Source of the DNA: Mantamonas sphyraenae
Taxonomy: Eukaryota > CRuMs > Mantamonadidae
Length of the DNA stretch: 64,000 nucleotides
Reading direction: 5' to 3'
NCBI GenBank assembly: GCA_026936335.1
Contig: JAPMXV010000042.1
Coordinates: 372,001 to 436,000, forward strand
Position numbers and translations under genes: made by a program. Under the pieces are notes generated by a model. That model had not been told where the DNA came from, ran no database searches, and saw nothing but the letters and a program-made list of their open reading frames with translations. Positions 32,012 to 45,400 of the stretch are shown in pieces; positions within the stretch are counted from its first letter, which is position 1; each line of letters opens with the position of its first letter.

Positions 32012-35000
32012 TTACCGAAGACCGAACCCTTCGCTATGCTCGATTGCAGTCAGCAACGCCTTCTGGAGCACCTCTTTGGAAGAGTATTCCGGCAGCAGGA
32101 CGTGGTTGAAGCACGTGTGCGACGACGGAAGCCGTGCATCCTCGCTGCCATTTCTGCTGATCACCAACTTCAGCGTCTGCAGGCCACCAATGGGCGACCG
32201 AGCGCTGCCCGTGGCAAACTGCAAAAACTTCTTCTGCTGCTCCGTGCTCATCGACAGCAGCACTTCCCAGAACCACACGATTACCTGACTATCCTTGGTA
32301 AATCCATCGTCGTAGTGGGTACCCTCCTGCAGCGCCTGAAAGTCCAGTTCCTTGGAGCCGCAGATCAACAGCTCCAGCTCCTCGGCGTGGAACAGCTTGA
32401 GGCCAGGGCCGTCCGCCACCATGATGAACCCCTCGTAAAAGGCGTCAAATTGCACTTGCACTTGCTCCACCAGCAGATAGTTGATATAAAGCGCAACAAA
32501 CTCCTCCTTGTTGCTCTGATTCACGAGGATCTCGTCTCCGTTTGGTTTGAGGTCGTGCGTGACCGTGGTGCCCCAGGCATCCTCATATGCGACACGAAAG
32601 GTGGATCCAATTACGTCCTCCATGTCGTCGCCTTCGTACTGCAGAATGTACTCCAGGGAGCGCGCGAGCGTCGGATTCAGGGACTTGAGGTCGGCCAGTG
32701 TCATGGGCTTCTTCATCAGCTTGCGGTAGAGCACCAAAGGGAACTGAACGTCCAACAAGACGCCATTGTACAGAGCCAACCCCAGCAGCATGCCTACCAC
32801 CTTGAACTCCTGTGCGCTCTCGAAGCTGCTGCTGTTGAACCACAGGTGGCGCATTTCCGTGTCCTCCACAAACATGCCAAACTTGGGATCCAGCAACTGG
32901 CGAATAAGCAACTGGAAGTACTCTTTGCGCACCCCGCCCTCGTCGATGCCGTCCTCGCCGTCAAACACCACCTTGAGCTCCTTCTGGAAGTCTTTGGTTT
33001 CGTACTGCACCACTGCACTCAGCGTATCTTCGAGGAGGTGGGAACGACGCACAAGGAACTTCAGATATGGAGACTCCAGGGCGTTGATGTTGCCTGACAT
33101 CAGCGCCGAAAACAGATGCTGCGGGTCGCGTGTGCCACGCGCAATGTTCTCCTGACGCACCTGGCTTTCGATGCGCAGGCAGCGGCTTTTGACAGCTGGC
33201 ATGAGCACAAACGGGTACGCGAGCATGGAAGTCTGGCCACGCAGCCACGCGACGACGTGGTATCGCAGGTCCATGGACTCGTTGATCGTGTCGTTGTAGA
33301 ACATGGTGTGTTCCAGCTGCACCATGGCCCTGTCATTTGCTTTGTCTGTGCGTGTGGCGCATTGTGTACACGTGTGAGTGGGTTGGGTGTGGACTGTGCG
33401 TTGCGTGCGTTGCGTGTGTGCGGTTGGGCGCACACCGGCTGCTGGCCCTCCGAAACGTACTCAGGAGGCGCAGGAGATCGAGCACGTAAAACACAGGGTC
33501 GTTCTCTGCGTTTCCCTGAATGAGCACCTGCATTGTGAGCAGGTTTTGGGCCGTAATGACCATGTCGCGGAAGCGTTTGTGGGGCAAGTTGGCGGTCCAC
33601 TCGACAATCTGGTCGTAGTCGGAGGCCGCAAGCTTGTTGATGCAAGAGAGTACTCGCTCGAGGGTCGTGTTGTAGTTGGTTTCGTACAGGGCGTGAAACT
33701 GGAGGGACAATCATAAACATGCGCATCTGGGCGACGCCTGAGCGCTGGGGTTGGTCGCTGTGAAAAGTGCGGTCGAGTGCGGAGATGCCAGCCTCGTTGA
33801 CAGTGGTCGACTGCATGGCTTCGATCAGCTCCATGGCTTTGATGAGCGCACGCACGTCCAGGCCGTTGAAGAGGTTGTTGTCCACCGCGTCCTCCTTGTC
33901 CTTGCTGAAGGTCCGCTGCAAGCGCTTCACAAGCAGCGCCGCAGGAGAGCGGGTGTCCAAAGAGGAAGAGGACGACGACGACGAAGAAGAAGAAGAAGAG
34001 GACGAGGTGCTGGACGTCGACGTCACCGACGCACTGCTCGTGTCCAAGGCGATCTCGTCGGTGCTGCCATTGCCGGCGTCGTCGCCAGACTCTGAAAGTT
34101 GTTCTTTCACTCCAACCGTGAGCTGGCCAACGCAGTTTGGGTGGTTGTGGCGTGGTGAGAACACGGCGAGTTAGCGGCGAGGGAGGGGGAGGGGGGGTAA
34201 CCTGGCAGGTGGTGGTCGGTGGACGCAGCTACGCCACCGCTCGCTACACTCACATTGAAGCTATCGTTGAGACGCTGGGCATCAGAAAAGAGGTCTGAGA
34301 GCAGTCTAGCGGTTGCCGCTTCACCCTCCTTGATGGCTGTGCGGATATCGGCAAGTTCGACGCCAGCGGGTTTCTCCACCGTCGTCTCTGCCTGCTTGCC
34401 CTTCTGCGAGCCACAACGGCCGCCATCGCACACACGTCGGTTCCAAAACAACCACACAAAAGCCACAGGTGTCAGCTCTCCACGGGTGCCATGTGTGGTG
34501 CGTTGTCTACGTGCCTTGCCGCTGTGTTCTGGAACTCTGCGGCTGACAAACGAGCGGGAAATCTGCAGGCAGTTTCCGTTCTCACTGCTCTGGAACCGGC
34601 GGCCTCTCTCCTCCACTTACCGACGCCTTGTCCTTGTATCCTGGGTTGTTGACGTCGTCGCAATGGTAGGACGTCTCCAGCTCCTTGGCCAGCTGCAGGG
34701 CCATCGGGCCGGCTTCGTACGCGTTCAAGCGGAGGCCATCTGAGAGATCGAACGATCAGGACGCCAAGAATTGAAGAAAACCCGCCGCCACGTCAGCATC
34801 AGGGACGCACGGCAAGGAAACATGTCCACCCACACGCATATCGCACACACATAACCTACTCGGATTGGATGCGCAGAAGCCGTTTTCGCATGAATCGTAG
34901 CCGCAGCCCTGAGTAAGTTGCAGATGGTAGCTGGTTCGACGACGCCGCCCGGTTTTCCCGCCGTATGAGTGTTCATGCCCGTCCCCTATGCCACTCGTCA

Positions 35001-35067
35001 CACCCTTTGCCTTGTTTGACCAAACCTACCGCTCCACGCGCTCCTTGATGCGCTGTTTCTTTGACAT
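32012..35067 (-). CDS. UBE3A: HECT E3 ubiquitin ligase with AZUL zinc finger, UBE3A-like
   Basis: Six exons: 35067-35030, 34930-34860, 34739-34621, 34403-34254, 34122-33461, 33345-32012; about 790 residues. Spliced exons 1-3 rebuild the AZUL zinc finger: MSKKQRIKERVER, YHLQLTQGCGYDSCENGFCA, then a CDDV motif, with the four Cys of the N-terminal UBE3A domain. A poly-Ser/Asp stretch follows, then helices, then the HECT domain with FDGEDGIDEGGVRKEYFQLL, LLICGSKELDF and the catalytic loop SSHTCFNHVLLPEY (Cys codon at 32111-32113), ending 20 residues later in GFGLR as in UBE3A. One extra base at 33704-33706 (CCC in the gene) breaks the frame; removing it gives MFMIVLQFHALYE. Acceptor 33346 was chosen over 33330 because only it keeps phase and gives the family-like LLNKANDRAM. 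Confidence 0.92.
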
Positions 35068-35271
35068 GGGGCCTACGGATCACCAGTTGGAATTGTTTTC
35101 GCTTGGGTGGACCGGCACGCCAATTCTTTTCAAGCACAAACCACATGCAGCCTCGATTAGCATACAATCCATTTCATTGTGCCTGTGCCTCTCTCAGATG
35201 GCTGTGCTCCATTCCAGGCAAAAGGAACCGCAAAGACCTGCCCCACACCGCAAACGCCACCAAGTCCGCCC

Positions 35272-36293
35272 TCAAACATACCCACCCGTGCCACTCTGGG
35301 TCCCCTGGAACACACTTTGTACGAATTCTTTAAAAGTCATCTGGTCGTAATCGTTGCCGCTGGCGCTACTGGCGCCGCTGCCGGCAGTGTCGCGCCCCAG
35401 CGAGCTTCCCGAGCTCGAGCTCGACCGTGCCAGCCCTCCCGTCTTGTTGCGCCGCTCAAGGAAATTCTGTACATACAGGGCAAGCTGGTCGTAGTCGGGA
35501 ACCTTGTCCTCGACCTGTGCTTCGAGCTTTAGCTGCTTCAGGAGGGTCAGAAACAGCTCTGATGGCACGCTGCCTGTGCCGTGTTCGTCTGCCAACGCAA
35601 ACAGCTCCTCCGCCTCTGCAAAGAACTCTTCGTACTGCAGACACACCGACACGGCGCAGGCAAACTCGTTAAACGAGATCACCTCTTCGCGCGAGCAGTC
35701 AAACACCTCCAGAAGCATGTCCAGCACGTCTGTAGGAAAGTCGTAGCACAGCAGACGCACTAGTTGTTGAAACTCATGGAAGCGGATGTTGCCGTGGAAC
35801 TGTTTGGGCTTGCTCAGCACGTCTGCGCGCAACCAGCGCGCCACCGATGATCAACCTCTCGTAGGGTCAGCCACACGCGACGAAATCCCACACACGCCCA
35901 CACCAACGTTGGTTGTACTTGGTGTTGCATCCTGTACCGCGCTCTGGAGCCGTTTCCATCCCGCATTCGGCCGTGCAACTCACCGCTGGTCTTTGTGTGG
36001 CCGCCCACTCCCGAACCGTACAGCGTCAGATATGCAGACACGAGATTGTCCATAAACGTTTCTCGATTCTCGCGGCTCAAGCGAATCAGGCGGTAAGAGC
36101 GGGACAGGTTGTTGCTGCCGTGCACCACGGCCTGGAAGTAGTCGGCCAAAAAGCCCACCGGGTCTTCCGGCCTGTTCTCCAGGATCAGCGTCACGGCGTC
36201 CTTCAAGTACGCTGTCACCATGTGCGTTTGCAGATACTCCTCGGGAGAGTCGATCACCTCGTCGTTGTCATCTTCCTCCTCCGACCTGCTCAT
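35272..36293 (-). CDS. TPGS1: Tubulin polyglutamylase complex subunit 1
   Basis: Non-catalytic subunit of the TTLL1 polyglutamylase complex that modifies axonemal and centriolar tubulin. Two exons: 36293-35984 and 35822-35272 (intron 161 nt, donor GTGAGT, phase 1); 286 residues against about 290 in humans. Family features: LENRPEDPVGFLADYFQAV near the N-terminus, then RSYRLIRLSRENRETFMDNL, and a C-terminal MTFKEFVQSVF. A Ser/Gly-rich insert lies before the last motif. It fits the flagellar dynein at the start of the window. Same strand as UBE3A, 204 bp upstream; divergent from Furry by 137 bp. Confidence 0.82.
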
Positions 36294-36430
36294 CGTCGCC
36301 CGCCCACGCAACGATACTCAGTTTTGTGTGCGTTTGTCTGCGCGTCCCCCACATTCTCGCTTTGCCAACCTTGCTGACATCTCGTCACACGTGCTCCCCA
36401 TACCTTCTTCTGCCCACTCTGCAGTCGAAC
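36294..36430. promoter_or_regulatory. TPGS1/Furry bidirectional promoter
   Basis: 137 bp between start codons, pyrimidine-rich on the + strand toward Furry. A CTCTGCAG at 36418-36425 just before the Furry ATG could be the 3' end of a 5'-UTR intron. Confidence 0.45.
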
Positions 36431-39400
36431 ATGAGCGGCTTCACCGACTTTAGCTCGCCGGTGCAGTGCATCCTCACCGACATTTTCGAGCAATGGAGCG
36501 CTTACACACGCCAGCGCGTCCCTGAGGTTACCACTCAATGGAGGGTACGTTTCGGCCATCACAAGGCCCTCGCATTCGCACCGCCTCGCTGTCCCACCCT
36601 GCACCCTTCTCGCCACCTCCCATTGTGTCTCCCTATGGCCGCCCACCTCCTTTTTCGTCACCGACGGCCACTCGTCAAAATCGTCTGCGCCCCTCTCTTT
36701 CCCGGTCGTTTTCTGCACTCTGCGTGCGCCTATCTGCCGACTTTTGCATCCCATTCCGTGCCTATGCACATCCTGCTCCCGTTTCCATGCTTGGTGCATG
36801 CCCATCTGCCCACCGGCGCGTGTTTAGGCCCTCGCTCTCGCTGTTCCGGGACTTCAAACGGTCGCCCCGCCACAAATCCCGTGCGGGCCCCTGTTGCTTT
36901 CATGGCCGTCTACGCGTCCTTTCCCCTGTTTACCACCATGGACGTCTGCCTGTCTCCCAGCCATCCACTGTCCTTTGCCATGTCCTGCATGTCTCCTCCG
37001 CCCCGTGCCTCCCTGTGTGCCCTTCCTCGTGTCCGCCAAAAATCCGAGAACTCGCCTTGCAGGGTTTTCCGCTTCTCCCCCAAACCCTCCGCCACCCCAC
37101 GCCACAACTCGCCACGCGGCCTCCCTCCTTCTCACACCACCTCTCCCGTCCCATGCCCTTTCTCTGCCACCCCACTCGATTCCACAGAACAACCTCAAGC
37201 AACGCGACCGCGCACAGCAGAAGCGCCTGCCGAAAATGGTGTGTTGCTCCACCTCTGCATTTTTTGAGCCCTCACTCTCGTGGCCCGCCATGCCCTTGTT
37301 CGCCTTTGACCTCGCCTCCTGCCTTGCACCTAGCCCTCCAACATGCGCCACACGTGCACCCTGCCCCTGTCTGCCGCCTCCTGCATCGGTGTGCGACCAG
37401 CTGGCATACCTCCATCCAACGCGACCGCCTGCTGACCCTCGAACCCTCTCCCGTGCTCCCCACCACCACACAACAGCCTCCTGTGTTCCGCTTCAAAGAG
37501 GTTTTTTCTGCAGAGAACGACCCGGACCTCAACAAGCTGCTGAACGCCCTCGGCGCCCTCTCCAAACACGCTGTCAGCGCCCTCGTCGCCGTCAACGTCG
37601 CGTGGATGAAGGATGTCATCACACAGCCCTCGCATATCGGCCACCGCGACGGCAAGCGCAAGGCGAACGACAACGTCAACGAAGTTGTGGAACTGCGCGA
37701 GATGGTCGTCCAGTATCTCTACTGCGTCCTCCAGCTCGCCATCCTCGAGCACTTTGACGGGACAAACATTCAGGCAAACACAGCCGACAAGCTCGAGGAC
37801 ATGATCTTTGAGCACTTTGAGTACGAGCTCAACCCCAAGGAGATGGCCGAGGTCACCGAGCAGCGCGACGTTGTCGACGACCTCTTTGCCCAGCTCCTCG
37901 GCAAAATCTCCATCTTCCGTTCCGACATCATCAACGAAAAGTACTTTTCTCTGGTCAAGCCCCTCATGGGCAAGAAGGACGACAAGGAGAAGGCAGCCAT
38001 CCTCACCAAGGCCGTGCGTCACATCCACCTCGACATCACCACCGAGGATGGCATCGCACGCGCCGAGCAGTGGTTCACTTCTCTGACCCCCATCTTCCAG
38101 GATGCAAAGATCGAGTCTTTCAAGCATTCCATCATGGACTCCTACGGCAACATGTGCCGCTCCGTCATCTACGACGAGCAGCCCGATGTCCACTATGGCT
38201 CCTGGTACCAGGCGCTCTTTACAACCTTCACGCGCACATTCGAGCTCACCGAGCGCGGTGACAAGCACGCCCTCCAAGGCTACCCGGCCTCCTGCGCCAT
38301 GCTTGCTTGCCTTTCGCCCGAGCTCTTTGACCAGCACTTCACCAACATGCTCGATCTCCTCTACAAGTGCCTCAAGAAGAAGGACCTCCGCATCATGGCC
38401 ATGCGCTGCATCAACACCCTTGTCGAGGCCTGGTACCGCAAGTTCACCGACGAGGAGACCTCTCGTCTGCCCATCATCAAGCAGATCTGGAGCAACATCC
38501 TTGCCCCGGCCAAGCGCAAGGAAATCCTTCCGGGCGTCGAGCTCGACCTCCTCACAGACTTTCTCGTCATCACCGCCGACGCAGAAAAGGACTTTACCGT
38601 GGGCGAACTCGTCGAGGACCTCCTCACCCAGGACCACGTCCAGCGCCACCTCCTTGCCCTGCGTGCCTTCAACCGCATCGCAGACAACGTCGAGGACAAG
38701 GAAGGCTCCGACAAGGCCTTTGACGTCATTGTCCAGGGCGGCGACGAAGAGCTGCCCACAGACGAGGACGGCAACACCATCGAGCCCATCGGTCTCTCCA
38801 TGCATCTCGAGTCGCTCACCGCCCTCTTCAGCGCTCTCCTCAAGCGTTACGATGGAGTCGTCGGCGGCTGCACCATCTACAACACCACGCGCCCGCTCAA
38901 GGAGACCCTCGTGCGTGATTTTCAGTACATGAGTGTGGACGTCATCCTCGAGATCATCGGTGGCTTGCCGCGTGTCATCCCCATGGGATACCAGGGCTCC
39001 GTCCTCTACGGCCTCCTGGCCAAGTACACTGTGCACTACAGCACCGACGTGCGCCGCGAAGCATACCTTGCTCTCTCGCGCATGTTCAACCGCTTCCCCA
39101 AGGAGCGTGCGCTCATTGTGCACTCGTATTCCGACTGGATGATCCATTTGCCCGAGCACCTCGACAACTTTGTCGTTGCTGGCTGCCTGCAGAACCTGCA
39201 TACCCTGCTCCTGGAGTGGGTGGACATCCTGCGTTCGGGCGACGAGGACCATTCCGTGTATGATCTGACCCCCGAGGAGCAAAAGGAGCTGGAGCCCGAC
39301 AACGACGACGACGAGGTCCTTGACCGCGTCTTTCTCTTTGAGTCCAAGTTCCGCAAGGTCAACATCCCCTTCCTCGAATCCCTGTGCCTGGTCATCATGC

Positions 39401-42400
39401 ATTCCACGAACTGCACCGCGCGCAGCAACTGCTTCGAGGTCCTCGAAGACCTGCGTACGCTGTACCGCCTTCTCGTGCCCACCAGCGCCCTTGGCCTGGT
39501 CCACGAGCGTATGCAATCCAACCTCAGCGACTTTGACGAGGACGAGGACGAACACACCGCCCTGCTCAACACCCCGCGCCTGTACGACGTCATCGAGGAG
39601 AGCGGCGACGCAATCCTGCTCAACGGATTCCACGACCACTCGCGCAACCTTGTGGCCGTCGACGTCGAAGAGCAGCCGCCACCCGGCCTGACTCTCAAGT
39701 TGCTCGCTGGCAATGACCATGAGAACTCCCAGAAGCGCTGGACGCGCTGCCTGGGCGAGCTCGGCAAAACTGCCGCCGCCATCTGCCCGGCCGTCGTCGG
39801 CATGGCCTGGGTCGAGACCAACACGCGCATCACCAACCTCGGCATGAACCCGCGTGATACCTCTGTCACCGACATCTCCCTGGTGTGGCGCAACCACCTC
39901 GTGTTTGCCTTTGCCACTGCCCAGCTCGACGAACTCGAGCCTGAGGAACAGGAGGCTCTCTTCAACGAGTCCTTCCAGGGCGAGGAGGGCACCCTGCGCG
40001 GCAAACCCAAGTCTGTGCTCCGCTTTGAGGCTGGCGAAAGCACCATGGATCTGCTGCGCTACGCACTGCAGTTCATGGATGCCGACACAGAGTACATGCG
40101 CGAGACCATCACCATTGCCGTTGCGCATCTGCCCACCAACATCTACCCGCTGCTTTTCCACGAGATTGGCCGCTACGAGGAGGCGTACAAGGTGACAAAC
40201 ACCAAGAAGAAGATCCGCGACAAGGACCGCAAGGACCGCCTGCGCAACGAGGTCTCGTACATCTACCGCATTGTGGCGGAGAACGCAGGCCCGGACACGT
40301 TCCGCGGCTACAACCGCCACCTGCCGCAGGTGTTCTACAACACTCTGCTGGAGTACTTCAACTACCTTCGCATCGACGTCAACAACTACCCGCACTCTCT
40401 GCAACCCCTGCGCTACAACTTCTGCCTGCTGGTCAAGTACCTGTGTGAGGAACTGCCCGAAGTGGCCGCCTCCAACGCGCAGAGCAGCAGCAGCAGCAGC
40501 GGAGGCGCGCTCTCGGGCGACGAAGTCGACCTCGAGGGCGACGGCGAGGAGGAGGAGGCGTTCTTTACGTTTGAGGCACGCCAAGCCATGTTCAAGTTCC
40601 TGATGCCATGGTGTGGTCTGCGCCCGTACTCCCTCGCACGCGAGTCGGAACAATCCGCTACGCTGGACCGCCTGCTCAAGCCGCTGCGCTCGCAGGAAGA
40701 CCGCCTGCGCGCCGAGCACTACTACTACCGCGAGGTGGAGGCAGTTGAGCACCGTGCAGTCGAGGCCATGGCCGCCCTGCTCAACGGCCGCGCCTTTAAC
40801 CCGCTGGGAATGGACGAGGACTCCACACCCGAAATCGAGTGGCTGGACACCGTGGTGTGCTGCAACAACGACGTCATGCGCCAGCATGGCATCAACGGCC
40901 TGCAGGCACTCATCTCCTTCAACTACGCGTTTATGGAGATGTACTTGCACAAGTGTTACGTCGATGCACCCGAGATCAACATGGCCTACTTTGCCGCCCT
41001 GGTCGAGGCGTTTTCCACCACGGACGAGCTGCCCATCACGCCTGCCGTGGCCATCAACCTGCTTCTGCACAAGTCGGGCGACCGCAACTACGAGGTGCGA
41101 CGCCTTAACCAGCGCTTCTACGACGCAATCATGCTTCGCTACTTTAGCGACCGCGAGGTCACCGGTGCCTTCTGGGGCGGCTCCACGCTCACAGACACCA
41201 TGCAGTCGCTGCAGCGCAAGCTGTCCACGACACTCGCTCGCTTCTGCTCGGAGCTGACCAACGAGGTCATCCAGGAGATGGTCAAGCGCTTGCCCGTCAC
41301 TGCACCCGCATTCAAGGTGCAGGCCTTGGCATACATTGTGCCCTGGATGGGCAACCTGGACCTGGACACCGACCGCGACGGCACATTTGATCCGCAGATG
41401 GAAACGACGATTCAGACCATGTTGGACATTTCTGTCGAGTTTGGTGAGGAGTTTTTCCGCGAGCTCGCGCAGGTGTGGGAGCGCGTGTCGCACAACGAGC
41501 AGAACGTCATCTTTATGGTGGAACACCTTGTGGACGCCTCTCTGGAGGACCCGTCGCCCGAGTTTCTGCAGACGGCCAAGAAGATTGCTGTGTGGCTTGC
41601 ACGCGGTGCGCCCGCTGCCACAACCAAGGCAATCTCGGACGTGCTGCTGGACTCGCTCAAGTACGCGCCCATGGATGAGCAGATCCCCACGCAGGCGCCG
41701 GAAGAGAAACGTGCTGGAGGCGAAGACGACGACGACGAAGAAGACGATGAGGCGGAGGACGGCGAGGTCGAACCTGCCGGACGCGCTGTGGTGGTGGCCG
41801 ATGAGGAAGGCGACGAGCTGGAAATGCTGATGGCCGTGTCGACCATGGCCGACTTTTCCACCACGACGTCGTACGTGGGCCAGGCACCGCCCGAGTTTGC
41901 ACCGGGCATGGAGCCGCCGCCTGTGTCTCCCGAGTTCCGCTTCACACGCACGGATCTGGCCATGCTTCTGGGCGTGGAGATCATCAACGAACTGGAGCCG
42001 AGCGACTTTGCTGTGAACCTGCACACGCTTGTGCACGTGGCCGTGGTCAAGATGGACGACCTGAGCGATCTTGTGCTGGAGCACGCCAAGATTCTGCTGA
42101 GCAACATCCTGCACGGCGTCGTGCTGCGTGAACTGGACTCGCAGAGCACCGCCGACTTTGACGAAACGCTGGAGTTGGTGAACTTTGTGCAGTCGAAGCC
42201 GCTCCGCGCGCTTTGGGACAGCGAGGACACAGAGGAGAACGAGCGCCTGGTGCTGAGCACGAGCGCACGCATCCTGCAGTCGTTGAGCATCAAGGCTGAC
42301 ATCCAACAGGCGTGGAGCGACGAAGCCGTGTACTGGGGCAACCACAGTGCCGACACCTTCCTTGCCCTGCGATCCTTCCAGGTGTTCCGCGCCGTGGCCG

Positions 42401-45400
42401 CTTCGGTCAACGTGGAGCAGCTTGTGGCTACGTTGCAGACAATGATGATGTGCCTGGACGAGCCTACGGTGACGCACCTGATCTTTGCGGTGGAGATTGC
42501 CAAGGCACTGCAGGTGATGGTTGCCCAGGTGCCCAACATTGCCGAGTTTCCGCAGGTCGTGTGGGCGTGCCTGGCCATGATGAAGACCAACAGCCCGGCG
42601 CTGTTTACAGAGGCCGTAAAGCTGTTGGGCGTGTGGTGCTGGACAACGTGGATCCGCACGACGAGTCGTTCATCAAGGGCGTGTACGCGACCGAGCCCGA
42701 ATCGTGGAAGGGCAGCTTCCGCGGCGTGCTGCCGTTTGTGGTCAAGGGTCTGACGGCAAACAGGGCCATGGAGGCCACGAGCGAGCTGCTCGTGCGTTGC
42801 CTGAAGCTGGCCGAAAGCGAGCTGCTGGGCAAGGAGCAGATGCGTCCGCTGCTGCTGTCGCTGGGTCTGACCCCGATGCTGGCCATGGGCCTGGAGCACG
42901 GCGAGGTGTCGGAGAAGGCAGCCGTTGTGGCTCAAGACCTGTCTGCACATCTGCAGAGCTTGAACCTCGAGGATCTGGCACGCGTGTTTATGTCCTACTC
43001 GGAGGGCGAGTACACCACGCTGGACTTTTTCGTGACCAACCTTGTCGAGCCGCTCGTGGACTCGTTTGGCGAGCACGAGTTGGTGATGGTGGTTCTGCTG
43101 TGTCAGGCCATCAACAACAACGAGAACGAGCTTGTGCGCGAGGTCACGCTTGCACTGCTGCACGAGGTGCTCAAGCGCATCGAGATGCGCGAGGAGAACT
43201 TTTCGGGCGAGGCTGCATTGCTGTTCCGCGCCGTGTCCAAGGAGGTGACGTCGGAGCTGTTTTTGGACGCTCTGCCTGCACTGCACGTGGCCAGCCACCG
43301 CAGCACCCTGCGTACGCTCTGCCGTACGGCTCGTACGTGCGTGAGGACTCGGTGCCTGCCCTGGGCATTATCGAGTCGTTCCAGGTGCAGCAGGAGGCGA
43401 CCTTCAACGACGACGGCTACGCGCTTGCGGACGAGGTGGAGAGCGCGGATGCGCTGCACGCTGTGCTGAAGAAGTGCAACGAGGTGGTGGACATCAGCTC
43501 CATCGACCTTTCCAAGCCTTTGTTGCAAGCCACAGTGCGCCTCAAGGCCAAGCCTGCCACGCGCCCCAAGGCCAAGGAGGCTGTGTCGACAGACGCAGGC
43601 AAGGCTGCAGCGAAGCCGGCGGAGAAGACGTACGCGCCGCCGCCTGTGGAGGCTGCGGAGGAGAGCAAGAGCGAGGACGACGTGTTTGACATGTTTGCTC
43701 CGCCCACGTCTGCGCCGCCCGAGACAGAGAACACGGAGGCCGGTCAGTCGTCGACTGCCGCCGAGGGCGACGACGAAGACGAGCTGAAGCCCAAGAAGAA
43801 GCCCAAGACGAAGAAGAAGAAGTCGACGTGGCAGAAGCACGTACACAAGAACGGTCGCGTGTACTACTATAACCGCAAGACCAAGAAGACGCAGTGGACC
43901 AAGCCCGAGGACTACGACGGTCCGGAGGATGAGGAAGAGGAGGAACAGCAGCAGCAGGAGGCAGCTCCGGTCGCGGCCGCAGTCGAGACCTCCCCCGCAG
44001 CGGAAGCGGAGACCACGGAGGCAGCCGAGGAGGAGGCGGAGCCGGAGCAGGCTCAGGAGGAGGTGGAGCCGGAGCAGACTCAGGCTCAGGAACAGACAGA
44101 GGCGGCCGTGGAGAACACGAAGGAGGAGGCACCGATGGTGTTTGCACCGCCTCCGCTCGAGGAGGGGCCCGTGACGCCGAAGCTGAGCAAGCCGAAGAAG
44201 TCTGCGTGGAGGGAGGTGCAAAAGGACGGCAAGGTGTACTACTACAACAAGCAGACTCGCAGCACACAGTGGAAGAAGCCTGCGGAGCTGGAGGAGTACG
44301 AAAAGGCCTTGGCTGCATTTGAGGCCCAGGAGGCCGGCGAGAGCACGAGCACGAGCACCACGGCAGCACCAGCAGCGGCTGAGGAGCAGCCTCAGGAGGA
44401 GGAGGAGGCCACCGCAGAGAGCGAGACTGCTGCTGCGGCAGAGGCGGAGGAGGAGGAGACGAGCAGCAGCAGCAGCAACGCAGCAGCAGCTGACGCGTCT
44501 TCGTCATCGGACGACAAGGCTGTTGAGGAGGCGGCTGAAGAGGTGGATCCGGAAGCACTTGCACCTGGATGGAAGGAGGTGACGTCGAAGGACGGACGCA
44601 AGTACTACTACCATCGGGCGACAAAGAAGACGCAGTGGAAGAAGCCGCTGTTGAAGGACATGCAGTCGAGCGCAACGTCGCCTGCAGCCATCAAGGCTGG
44701 GGAGGAGCTGCGACAGGCCAACAAGAAGTGGCGCAAGCTGAGTGCGGTGAACCAGTTTGCGTTCAACGCTGACCTGTACGACATCTTCCCTGCGGCGAAC
44801 AACGTGGTCGCCAAGACGCACGAGGTCTTTATGGCAGACTTGGGAATTGTGCAGGAGAGCGTGAGCATGGAGGAGATCACGCGCAGCCTGAAGGCGACGC
44901 CGAGCATGGGTGAGGACCTGAAGGACGTGCTGGACTTCCTTGCGCAGATCCCTGCTGCCAAGGGCGAGGCCATGGACGAAATCTCAGCACGCATGGACGA
45001 GCTGGCTGGCGAGGACGAGGCGTGGCTGGAGAACTTCAAGGCGGCACGCGGCGAGGCCGTCACTGTTGTGGAGGCGCAGATGGAGGCGTTCAACTCGAAG
45101 AAGCGATCTCTGGACACGGCGATCTCCGACCTGGGTCTGATGGCCAACGAGGAGCAAGCTGTGAAGCAGCACCAGGAGATGTACCTGGTGATGCAGCTGT
45201 ACGACTGCAACCTGGAGCTGCTGAACTTGATGCGCGTGGACCTGGCGAGCCTGCAGTCGCTTGTGCAGCAGGTGGTACAGTTTGACGAGGAGCAGTGGTC
45301 GGCTCTGCAGCAGACGCTGGACAACCTGATTGCGGACAACCGCGAGAAGTATGCGTACTTTGAGGAGAAGGAAGGCAAGGCCAAGTTCCGCCAGAACTTT

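Noticed and set aside
33330-33332. UBE3A last exon starting at 33329 after the nearer CAG
   Set aside because: It leaves the reading frame wrong; the acceptor ending at 33346 keeps phase and gives a family-like sequence.
36326-37267. A separate 313-residue gene covering the Furry first exon and intron
   Set aside because: The frame is open only because the intron is C/T-rich; exon 1 plus splice sites fit Furry, and the translated intron has no protein-like pattern.
37330-42477. A 1715-residue open frame on the minus strand opposite Furry
   Set aside because: It mirrors Furry codon by codon in a GC-rich gene where stops are rare on the other strand; it is rich in His, Val, Gln and Leu with no domain. 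Similar shadows lie at 2302-4761 and 6108-8213 in dynein.
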